A program made the position numbers and the translations under genes. 14,684 nt of DNA from Bacteroidota bacterium (GTDB taxonomy: Bacteria > Bacteroidota > Ignavibacteria > UBA10030 > UBA8401): the NCBI GenBank assembly GCA_030824175.1, contig JAVBYH010000386.1, positions 1-14,684 of the forward strand, in the 5' to 3' direction. Positions 7,756 to 14,129 of the stretch are shown piece after piece. Within the stretch, counting starts at the first letter, position 1. The number at the start of each line of letters is the position of its first letter. The notes below the pieces were generated by a model. The model worked only from the letters and a program-made list of their open reading frames with translations, searched no databases and was not told the origin of the DNA.

Positions 7756-7787
7756 GTTGCTTCTGCCGCGATTAACTAGTACATTTC
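7756..7787 (+). promoter_or_regulatory. Candidate Bacteroidota-type promoter for bshC
   Basis: GTTG (7756-7759), 20 bases, TACATTTC (7780-7787) matches the Bacteroidota TTTG-N20-TAnnTTTG pattern with one mismatch in each element. Transcription would begin around 7793-7797, giving a leader of about 25 bases before the preferred bshC start. It stands back to back with the divergent yqeY promoter, with the two -33 elements only 6 bases apart. Confidence 0.45.
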
Positions 7788-7809
7788 ATCGACTTTTTTT
7801 TCACCTCAC

Positions 7810-7813
7810 AGGA
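7810..7813 (+). promoter_or_regulatory. Ribosome binding site deciding the bshC start
   Basis: AGGA at 7810-7813 overlaps the upstream ATG at 7813 and so cannot serve it, but sits 8 bases before the ATG at 7822. This favours 7822 as the start, which also matches the usual N-terminus of BshC proteins (MK plus a short lead, then the G[FY]S..[YM]..DYL region). Confidence 0.6.
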
Positions 7814-7821
7814 TGAACACG

Positions 7822-9462
7822 ATGAAATGGATCAATACGGACCAGCTCCAGCGGTCAGATGCCGGCTTTTCACGCTTGTATGTGGATTACCTGAACAACT
7901 TCGAACGCCTCGCGCCCTTTTTCGCCGGAGGCTACACGACGGTGGCGGACTGGCAGCGCACGATCGATGCGACGGTCCGCCGCACGCTCGACCGCGCGGC
8001 CCTCGTGCGCGTGCTGCACGAACAGAACCGGGCCGTGCATTGCAGCGTCCGCACGCTCGCCAACATCGACCTCCTCGACAACCCGAACACTGTCGCCATC
8101 GTCACCGGGCAGCAGCTCGGACTCTTCACCGGGCCGCTCTACACGGTCTACAAGATCATCACGACGCTGAAGCTCTCCGAGAAGCTCACGACAGACTTCC
8201 CCGCCTATAATTTCGTCCCCGTCTTCTGGCTCGAAGGCGAGGACCACGATTTCGACGAGATCAACAATCTCACCGTGCTCAATGTACAGAACGAACTGCA
8301 GAAGCTCACCTATCTCGTCGGCGGCGTGCCGTTCGAAAAAAATCCCGGCGCCACCGGCGCGATCGTGATCGACGAAACGATCGACGCGCTCTTCGCGGAC
8401 CTTACCGCGGCCATTACACCCACCGAGTACACGTCGGGGATCCTGGAGATGATGCGCGGCTACTACAAGCCCGGCGTGACGCTCATGGAGGCCTTCGCCG
8501 GTCTGACAAACCGCTTGTTCGAGGACACGGGACTCGTGCTCCTGAACGCGAATACGCCCGAGCTCAAGGCGCTCATGAGGCCGGTATTCAGGAGGGAAAT
8601 CGAATCGGATGCGGCCGTCTCGCGCCTCATCATCGAGCGGAGCGTCGAGCTCGAGGAGCACTACCACGCGCAGATCAAGCCGAAATCGCTCAACCTCTTC
8701 ATGTTCCACAAGGGCGGCCGCTTCCCCCTCGAACCGTCGGAGCACGATTATTATCTGAAGGGCACGCGCCAGCGCTACACGCGCGAGGAGCTCCTGCAGC
8801 TCGTCGACACGACCCCCGAGGTCTTCTCGGCGAACGTCGCGCTCCGCCCCATCTGCCAGGACGCCATCCTGCCCACCGCCGCCTACGTGGGCGGTCCCGG
8901 AGAGATCGCGTACTTCGCGCAGCTGAAACCTGTGTTCGAAATGTTCGGCATGCCCATGCCCATCATCTATCCGCGAGCGAGCGCGACGATCCTCGAAGAG
9001 AAGATCAATAAGGTCCTTGAAAAATACACGCTTACGATCCCCGACCTCGTCGGAGATCTCGATACAGTGCTCCAGCGGATTGCCGAGCAAGTCGCCGAGG
9101 TGAAGGTGGACAGTCTCTTCGCCACGCTTAACGATAAGCTGCGTGCCGCAATCACCGAAGCCAGCTTCGGCATCGAGCAGATCGATCCGACGCTCAAGGG
9201 ATCGGTGGATGCGACGCTCCAGAAGTTCGAACAGCAGCTGCAGGGACTGAAGGAGAAGACGTCGAAGGCGCAGCAGCAGAAGCAGGACGTCTCGCTCAGG
9301 CAGATCAGGAAGGCGGCTGCGACCCTCTTCCCGAACGAGAATTTTCAGGAGCGGGAGTTCACCGTGCTGCAGTTCATGAACAAGTACGGCCCCGAATTCA
9401 CGAAGTGGCTCCTCGGCGAGATCTCGATCGACCGCTTCGAACACCAGGTGCTGCAATTGTAG
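7822..9462 (+). CDS. bshC: Bacillithiol biosynthesis cysteine-adding enzyme BshC
   Basis: BshC adds cysteine to glucosaminyl-malate, the last step of bacillithiol synthesis. Bacillithiol is the low-molecular-weight thiol of Firmicutes, Bacteroidota, Deinococcus and relatives. The 546-residue protein has the Rossmann-like core with VTGQQLGLFTGPLYT (residues about 94-108), WLEGEDHDFDEIN (136-148), and VGGPGEIAYFAQLKPVFEMFG with PMPIIYPR later in the core. The C-terminal part (about 410-500) is a charged, glutamine-rich coiled coil, as in the crystallised Bacillus enzyme. An alternative ATG at 7813 would add three residues but lacks a spaced ribosome binding site. The gene is divergent from yqeY. 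BshA and BshB are not in the window. Its TAG stop lies in the first unit of a 9-bp tandem repeat (AATTGTAGG twice, 9455-9472) that leads into a twin-hairpin element. Confidence 0.96.
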   Translation: MKWINTDQLQRSDAGFSRLYVDYLNNFERLAPFFAGGYTTVADWQRTIDATVRRTLDRAALVRVLHEQNRAVHCSVRTLANIDLLDNPNTVAIVTGQQLGLFTGPLYTVYKIITTLKLSEKLTTDFPAYNFVPVFWLEGEDHDFDEINNLTVLNVQNELQKLTYLVGGVPFEKNPGATGAIVIDETIDALFADLTAAITPTEYTSGILEMMRGYYKPGVTLMEAFAGLTNRLFEDTGLVLLNANTPELKALMRPVFRREIESDAAVSRLIIERSVELEEHYHAQIKPKSLNLFMFHKGGRFPLEPSEHDYYLKGTRQRYTREELLQLVDTTPEVFSANVALRPICQDAILPTAAYVGGPGEIAYFAQLKPVFEMFGMPMPIIYPRASATILEEKINKVLEKYTLTIPDLVGDLDTVLQRIAEQVAEVKVDSLFATLNDKLRAAITEASFGIEQIDPTLKGSVDATLQKFEQQLQGLKEKTSKAQQQKQDVSLRQIRKAAATLFPNENFQEREFTVLQFMNKYGPEFTKWLLGEISIDRFEHQVLQL

Positions 9463-9466
9463 GAAT

Positions 9467-9545
9467 TGTAGGGCGAAATGATATTTCGCCCCGTCGAACG
9501 ACAGTACGATGGTAGAACCGGGGCGAAACGCCGTTTCGCCCTACA
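9467..9545 (+). repeat. Twin-hairpin REP/MITE-like element, copy 1
   Basis: A 79-bp element with 12-bp perfect terminal inverted repeats (TGTAGGGCGAAA at 9467-9478, TTTCGCCCTACA at 9534-9545). It holds two perfect hairpins, each a 9-bp stem with a 3-base loop: 9471-9491 (loop GAT) and 9521-9541 (loop GCC). The arm GGGCGAAA occurs four times in alternating orientation. A spacer of about 29 bases contains the short inverted repeat GTCG-AA-CGAC (9493-9502). A second copy with 74 of 79 identical bases lies at 12206-12284 in the same orientation. It begins 4 bases after the bshC stop. There is no T-tract, so it is not a standard terminator, though its stems may stabilise 3' ends. No coding potential. 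Confidence 0.9.
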
Positions 9546-9564
9546 GTGAGCTGTAAAATACCCA

Positions 9565-9600
9565 GTACATCCCACAATTGCCAGAGCAATTGTACATCCC
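9565..9600 (+). repeat. Direct repeat flanking a small palindrome, upstream of the GH20-like gene
   Basis: The 9-mer GTACATCCC occurs at 9565-9573 and 9592-9600. Between and overlapping them is a perfect 7-bp inverted repeat, ACAATTG (9574-9580) and CAATTGT (9587-9593), with the loop CCAGAG. The block ends 28 bases before the preferred start of the glycosidase gene, where an operator or leader structure could act. No regulator gene is adjacent, so a regulatory role is only suggested by position. Confidence 0.45.
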
Positions 9601-9615
9601 CATTACGTTTTTCAT

Positions 9616-9619
9616 GAGG
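9616..9619 (+). promoter_or_regulatory. Ribosome binding site deciding the GH20-like gene start
   Basis: GAGG at 9616-9619 lies 9 bases before the ATG at 9629. That ATG opens directly into a signal peptide (MNKIR then a hydrophobic run), which supports it over the in-frame ATG at 9614 and TTG at 9578. Confidence 0.6.
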
Positions 9620-9628
9620 CCCCTTCCC

Positions 9629-12169
9629 ATGAACAAGATCCGGCTCGTCTCGTCATTCGTCCTCGTCTGCCTCGCCGCCGTCATCGGCCTTGCCGCGCAG
9701 ACACGCATCATCCCCGCACCCCGGGAGCTCGTCGATACACGGACGCCCTTCCGGATCACCTCGGCAACGAAGATCGTTCTCGGCGGCTCTTCAGACCGGC
9801 TCGCGTTCATCGCCGACAGGCTCAACGAGGCGCTCGCCGATGCGAAGGCCCCCGTGCTTAAAGTGGCCCGCGAGGAATCGCTGCGCAAGGTGCCCTCGGA
9901 ATATATTTTCCTCGGCACGTCCGGTTCCGCTTTCGCGCGCGAATTCCTCGCCGGGCGCAAGGGCGTGCTCACCGCCGCGATGAAGGATGAGGGGTACTTT
10001 CTCGACGTCCGCCCCGAAGGCGTCGTGATCATCGCCGATTCGGAGAAGGGCGTCTTCTACGGCGTCATGACGCTCGTGCAGCTCCTGCGCCACGAGAAAC
10101 GGAGCCATACGGTGGACGGCGTGTCGATCCACGATCATCCCGCGCAGCGGGTCCGCGGCATCACCGACGATATCAGCCGCGGACAGGTCTCGACGGCCGA
10201 CAACTTCAAGAAGATCATCCGTTTCTGCGCACAGTACAAACTGAATGTTTACTCGCCGTACATCGAGGACATGTTCCGCTTCAGCGGGCATCCGACCATC
10301 GGCAGGAACCGAGGAGCGCTCACGGCCGCCGAATGGAAGGAACTCGATGCGTATGCGAAGACCTGGTTTGTCGAGATGATCCCCGTGTTCGAAACGCTCG
10401 GCCATTGGGAGAACATTCTCATTCAGCCAGAATATCTCCGCTTCGCGGAATTCCCGGGTGCGCACACGGTGAACCTCTCGGACGAGCGGCTCTATGAGCT
10501 GCTCGACGAGATGATCGGCGAGATCGCCGGCTCCTTCAGTTCCGAATATTTCAACATGGCCGCCGACGAATCGTGGGATGTTGGCCTCGGTGTGAACAAG
10601 GAGCGTGTCGCCAAGGGCGATATCGCCACCGTGCATGCGGAACATTATCTCCGCGTCGTCGGCATCCTCGAAAAATATCACAAGCGGCCGCTGATGTACG
10701 GCGACGTCATCCTGAACCACCCCGCCATTCTCGAGAAGATCCCGAAGGGGATCACGATCGTCGACTGGCATTACGGCGCCGCCTCCTCGTATGCGAGCCC
10801 CGCCGTGTTCCGCCGCGCCGGCTTCCCGTTTATTGTCTCGCCCGCTGTCTGGAATTTTACATCGCCGTTCCCGGCATACCTTAATACGTTCGTCAACATC
10901 CAGAATCTCAACCGCGACGGGATCGAGAACGGATCGATCGGACTCCTGACATCGACGTGGGGCGATTACGGCGGCGAGGCATTGAGGGAATTCAATTTTT
11001 ACGGGTATGCGTGGACCTCGGCCTGCGCATGGAATCCCGCCGCGGCGTCCGTGGAGGAGTTCAACGAGGCATTCTTCCGTTTCCACTTCGGCACGGAGGG
11101 GAGGGAGATGCAGACGGCGGTGAATTATCTCTCGACACCCGCGAATTCCTACCACTTCCATGAACTGTGGCGGCATCCGATGCTGCCGCCGCGCACGGTG
11201 CCCGCCTGGGAGCCGACGCTCCCCGCCGTGCTTCGCGCGCAGAGCATCGCCTCGACGATGCCCGAGGTGCTCCGCCTCGTGAACGAGGCGAGGCGGACCG
11301 TGACGCGGAATGCGGACCAGCTCCAATACTTCGAATTCGCCGCGCGCCTCAATCTGTGGTACGCAAAAAAAATCACGGTGCAGGAGACGATCAAACGCCT
11401 CCGCGTTTCGGCCGCTGCACAAGCCGACTCGGCGGAGAGCTCGGCGCGGATCATCGCCCTTGCCTCGGACGTCCTCTCCTCGCTCCGCTCGGTGAAGGAC
11501 GAATTCGCCCGCGTCTGGCTGACAACGAACCGGCCTGAGGGACTCGAGTTGCTCATGAAACGCTACGACAGGCAGGCCGCCTACTGGCAGGACGTGATCG
11601 ATCAGACAAGGCGCGGCAGCTTCACGAACGATGTGCTCCTTGAAAGCGCGTTCATCTACCATCCCTCGGGCAATCCCTTTGCGGCGAAGCTGCCCCAGGT
11701 GCCGAAGGCATACTTCAGGAAATCGTTCACCGTCCCTGCCGGACTCCGCTCGGCGCGCATGCAGCTCATCGGCGACACATACGCGCGGCTCTCGGTGAAC
11801 GACCGTCCGGTCGGCGAGGTCTACGCGCGCATCTCGCTCTCGCTCACAGAGGAACACGAACGGGTGAAGGTGTTCGACGTGCTGCCCCTCCTGCACGATT
11901 CGACAAACTGCATCACCGTGGAGGTCGAGAATTTTTCGCCCTCCGGATCGGCCGGTGTGAACATGTACTGCGAATTCGAGACGAAAAACGGCACCATCCA
12001 CAGGCTCATGACCGATTCGACGTGGAAAGTGAGCGAGACGCCCGCCCCGGGGTGGAAGCGCGCCGCGTTCGACGACGCGCCGTGGACCGCCGCGGCTGCC
12101 AAACAATACAAATGGACAATCGTCCGGCCGAATTTCGCAACAGGCCGCGCCTCCTGGATCGAACGTTAA
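9629..12169 (+). CDS. Secreted GH20-like glycoside hydrolase (beta-N-acetylhexosaminidase-like)
   Basis: An exported protein of 846 residues. A signal peptide is visible at residues 1-23 (MNKIR, hydrophobic core, likely cleavage after LAA before QTR). Residues about 28-165 resemble the GH20 N-terminal zincin-like domain (IIPAPRELV, then GVFYGVMTLVQLL). The catalytic TIM barrel (about 170-520) opens with VRGITDDISRGQVSTADNFKKI and has IPVFETLGH. The acid pair Asp313-Glu314 sits in YFNMAADESWD; canonical GH20 enzymes have GGDE, so both glycines are alanines here. A helical region follows, and a C-terminal beta-sandwich module (about 690-846), with WKVSETPAPGWKRAAFDDAPW, resembles carbohydrate-binding modules of rhamnosidase-type enzymes. 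GH20 enzymes release terminal N-acetylhexosamines; the exact substrate cannot be told. The gene stands alone between two copies of a 79-bp repeat, suggesting an accessory gene. Confidence 0.82.
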   Translation: MNKIRLVSSFVLVCLAAVIGLAAQTRIIPAPRELVDTRTPFRITSATKIVLGGSSDRLAFIADRLNEALADAKAPVLKVAREESLRKVPSEYIFLGTSGSAFAREFLAGRKGVLTAAMKDEGYFLDVRPEGVVIIADSEKGVFYGVMTLVQLLRHEKRSHTVDGVSIHDHPAQRVRGITDDISRGQVSTADNFKKIIRFCAQYKLNVYSPYIEDMFRFSGHPTIGRNRGALTAAEWKELDAYAKTWFVEMIPVFETLGHWENILIQPEYLRFAEFPGAHTVNLSDERLYELLDEMIGEIAGSFSSEYFNMAADESWDVGLGVNKERVAKGDIATVHAEHYLRVVGILEKYHKRPLMYGDVILNHPAILEKIPKGITIVDWHYGAASSYASPAVFRRAGFPFIVSPAVWNFTSPFPAYLNTFVNIQNLNRDGIENGSIGLLTSTWGDYGGEALREFNFYGYAWTSACAWNPAAASVEEFNEAFFRFHFGTEGREMQTAVNYLSTPANSYHFHELWRHPMLPPRTVPAWEPTLPAVLRAQSIASTMPEVLRLVNEARRTVTRNADQLQYFEFAARLNLWYAKKITVQETIKRLRVSAAAQADSAESSARIIALASDVLSSLRSVKDEFARVWLTTNRPEGLELLMKRYDRQAAYWQDVIDQTRRGSFTNDVLLESAFIYHPSGNPFAAKLPQVPKAYFRKSFTVPAGLRSARMQLIGDTYARLSVNDRPVGEVYARISLSLTEEHERVKVFDVLPLLHDSTNCITVEVENFSPSGSAGVNMYCEFETKNGTIHRLMTDSTWKVSETPAPGWKRAAFDDAPWTAAAAKQYKWTIVRPNFATGRASWIER

Positions 12170-12205
12170 TCGCCCGGTTGGTGTTTACTGTTCTGTCCGG
12201 CGGAT

Positions 12206-12284
12206 TGTAGGGCGAAATGATATTTCGCCCTGTCGAACGACAGCACGATGCCTGAACCGGGGCGAAACGCCGTTTCGCCCTACA
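12206..12284 (+). repeat. Twin-hairpin REP/MITE-like element, copy 2
   Basis: Second 79-bp copy, same orientation as 9467-9545, with the 12-bp terminal inverted repeats at 12206-12217 and 12273-12284 and both 9-bp stems unchanged. The five differences from copy 1 are all in the spacer (element positions 26, 39 and 46-48). In this copy the spacer palindrome extends to a perfect CTGTCG-AA-CGACAG (12230-12243). It sits 36 bases past the glycosidase stop and ends 33 bases before the preferred ygiQ start, so its hairpins would fall in the ygiQ leader if the genes are co-transcribed. Both copies are flanked by AT on the left and GTGA on the right. Confidence 0.9.
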
Positions 12285-12301
12285 GTGATCTTCAATACGC
12301 G

Positions 12302-12308
12302 AAAGAGA
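12302..12308 (+). promoter_or_regulatory. Ribosome binding site deciding the ygiQ start
   Basis: The purine run AAAGAGA (12302-12308) is 9 bases before the ATG at 12318. An in-frame GTG at 12285 touches the end of the repeat, has no ribosome binding site, and would add 11 residues unlike the family, so 12318 is preferred. Confidence 0.55.
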
Positions 12309-12317
12309 TGTCCCGCT

Positions 12318-14036
12318 ATGTTTCTACCGACGACAAAAGAAGAAGTTCACAAGCTGGGTTGGGAAGCGCTCGATGTCATCCTCGTGAACGGCGATACGTA
12401 CATCGACTCCTCGTATTCCGGTGCGAGTGTCATCGGGAAGGTGCTTGTCGATGCGGGATTCCGCGTGGGCATCATAGCACAGCCGGATATCGCCTCGGAC
12501 GCGGACATCACGCGGCTCGGCGAACCCAGGCTCTTCTGGGGCGTCACGGCCGGCTGCGTCGATTCGATGGTGGCGAACTATACGGCGCTCAAGAAGAGGC
12601 GGCGCAACGACGACTTCACACCCGGCGGCGAGAACACGCGCCGCCCCGACCGTGCCACGATTGTCTATTCGACGCTCATCCGCACGCACTTCAAACAGAC
12701 ACGCCCTATCGTGCTCGGAGGGGTGGAGGCATCGCTCCGCCGGATCGCTCATTACGATTTCTGGAACGACAAGGTCCGCAAGTCCATTCTCTTCGACGCG
12801 AAGGCCGATGTGCTCGTCTACGGCATGGGCGAGAAGGCGGTGCTCCAGCTTGCCCGCGCCTATGCGAAGGGCGAGAGTGTGGACGACATCCGCGGCATCT
12901 GCTACATCGCAAAGAATCCGCGCGACGGCTACCGGGAACTCCCCGAGTTCGCCGTCGCCGCCTCGGACAAACAGCAGTTCACCGCCATGTTCCATACGTT
13001 CTACAGGAACAACGATCCGATCACCGCGCGCGGCCTCTATCAGAAATACGACAACCGCTACCTCATCCAGAATCCGCCCGCGCATCACATGACCCCATCG
13101 GAACTCGACCGCGTCTACGATCTCACGTACGAACGCGATGTGCATCCGTACTATAAGAAGGACGGCCCGGTGCGGGCGATGGACACGATCCGATATTCAG
13201 TCACGACGCATCGCGGCTGTTATGGAGAGTGCAACTTCTGCGCCATCGCCGTGCACCAGGGACTCACGATCGTATCGCGGAGCGAAGACTCGATCCTCCA
13301 TGAGGTCGAGGCAATGGCCGCCGATCCCGAGTTCAAGGGCTATATCGCCGACGTCGGCGGTCCCACCGCGAACATGTACGGGTTCGAATGCGGCAAGAAG
13401 ATCGCGAAAGGCAGCTGCCCGGCGAAGCGGTGCGTCTTCCCCGATGCATGCGACCTGCTGCCCATCTCCCATAAGCGGCAGATCGATCTGTTGAAAAGGA
13501 TCAGGTCGATCAAAGGGGTGAAGAAGGCGTTCATCGCCTCCGGATTGCGCTACGACATGATCCTGCAGGACGAACAGTACGGGGAGGAATATCTCACCGA
13601 GCTCGTGGAGCACCACGTGTCCGGCCAGTTGAAAATCGCGCCGGAGCACATCGGCGAGGGCGTGCTCGCGGCAATGGGGAAACCGAAGAACGACTACCTG
13701 ACGGAGTTCAAGACGCGCTTCGACGCGCTCAACAGTGAAGCAGGGAAGAAACAATTCCTCACGTACTATCTCATCGCCGCCCATCCCGGGTGCGATCTCG
13801 GGGAGATGGAGGCGCTCAGGAAATATTCCACTGAGGAGCTCAACATCAGTCCGGAGCAGGTGCAGATCTTCACTCCGACGCCGTCGACGTATTCAACGCT
13901 CATGTATTACACGGAGACCGATCCCTTCACCGGCGCCCCCCTGTTCGTCGAGAAGGACGCGATGAGGAAGGACAGGCAGAAGCAGGCCGTCACGCACAGG
14001 CCGGGCCCGGCCGGAAGACAGGTGCGGCGACGGTGA
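12318..14036 (+). CDS. ygiQ: YgiQ family (UPF0313) radical SAM protein
   Basis: A 572-residue radical SAM protein of the YgiQ/UPF0313 family, whose reaction is not established. The N-terminus shows the family pattern MFLPTTKEE...GWEALDVILVNGDTYIDSS, then GFRVGIIAQPDI, a B12-binding-like region often noted in the family. GGVEASLRRIAHYDFWND and YGMGEKAV are further family blocks. The radical SAM cluster motif CYGECNFC has its cysteines at 301, 305 and 308, preceded by VTTHRG. A second cysteine-rich stretch follows (FECGKKIAKGSCPAKRC and PDAC), as in YgiQ relatives. The C-terminal tail is short and basic (ending GRQVRRR), shorter than the 739-residue E. coli protein. A 14-bp perfect palindrome (13999-14012) lies in the codons of this tail. 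The next gene, an ABC transporter, starts 93 bases on and has its own promoter candidate. Confidence 0.92.
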   Translation: MFLPTTKEEVHKLGWEALDVILVNGDTYIDSSYSGASVIGKVLVDAGFRVGIIAQPDIASDADITRLGEPRLFWGVTAGCVDSMVANYTALKKRRRNDDFTPGGENTRRPDRATIVYSTLIRTHFKQTRPIVLGGVEASLRRIAHYDFWNDKVRKSILFDAKADVLVYGMGEKAVLQLARAYAKGESVDDIRGICYIAKNPRDGYRELPEFAVAASDKQQFTAMFHTFYRNNDPITARGLYQKYDNRYLIQNPPAHHMTPSELDRVYDLTYERDVHPYYKKDGPVRAMDTIRYSVTTHRGCYGECNFCAIAVHQGLTIVSRSEDSILHEVEAMAADPEFKGYIADVGGPTANMYGFECGKKIAKGSCPAKRCVFPDACDLLPISHKRQIDLLKRIRSIKGVKKAFIASGLRYDMILQDEQYGEEYLTELVEHHVSGQLKIAPEHIGEGVLAAMGKPKNDYLTEFKTRFDALNSEAGKKQFLTYYLIAAHPGCDLGEMEALRKYSTEELNISPEQVQIFTPTPSTYSTLMYYTETDPFTGAPLFVEKDAMRKDRQKQAVTHRPGPAGRQVRRR

Positions 14037-14069
14037 AAGACTCACCCGCGGCCGATCGTGCCGCGAGGA

Positions 14070-14101
14070 TTTGGAACTCGTCCGTAATGTTCGTAAATTT
14101 G
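14070..14101 (+). promoter_or_regulatory. Bacteroidota-type promoter for the ABC transporter gene
   Basis: TTTG (14070-14073), exactly 20 bases, then TAAATTTG (14094-14101): both elements match the Bacteroidota consensus (TTTG, N19-21, TAnnTTTG) without mismatch. An ordinary sigma-70 reading (TTGGAA at 14071, 17 bases, TAAATT at 14094) is also possible at the same place. The start point would be about 14106-14111, giving a leader of about 20 bases. The surrounding sequence is A+T-rich compared with the genes on either side. Confidence 0.65.
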
Positions 14102-14129
14102 GTAATATTGTCAATTTTGCAAAAACCCG

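Noticed and set aside
7870..9456. A 528-codon open frame on the - strand opposite bshC
   Set aside because: The same antisense effect of strong third-position G+C bias; the + strand frame is an unmistakable BshC.
9467..9545. Repeat copy 1 as an intrinsic terminator of bshC
   Set aside because: Strong stems but no T-tract follows either hairpin on either strand; the duplicated occurrence fits a repeat family better.
9604..9611. TACGTTTT as a promoter element for the GH20-like gene
   Set aside because: The nearest TTG-type element (9577-9580) is 23 bases away, outside the 19-21 range, and the final G is missing.
9578..9628. TTG at 9578 as start of the GH20-like protein
   Set aside because: It would put 17 extra residues in front of a good signal peptide and lies in the palindrome; the ATG at 9629 has a spaced GAGG.
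9791..12106. A 771-codon open frame on the - strand opposite the GH20-like gene
   Set aside because: Antisense shadow: rich in Arg, His, Val and Glu, no motif, no plausible promoter or ribosome binding site, while the + strand frame has a signal peptide and catalytic motifs.
9467..12284. The paired repeats as a CRISPR array or as ends of an insertion sequence
   Set aside because: There are only two units, 2.7 kb apart, with no spacer series. The enclosed gene is a glycosidase, not a transposase, and the two copies are direct rather than inverted.
12248..13156. A 302-codon + strand frame starting inside repeat copy 2 and overlapping ygiQ
   Set aside because: An out-of-frame shadow of ygiQ; very Arg/His-rich with no recognisable fold.
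13960..14129. A frameshift truncating the C-terminus of ygiQ
   Set aside because: Neither alternative frame after about 13985 continues into a recognisable family tail, so the short basic tail is taken as genuine.
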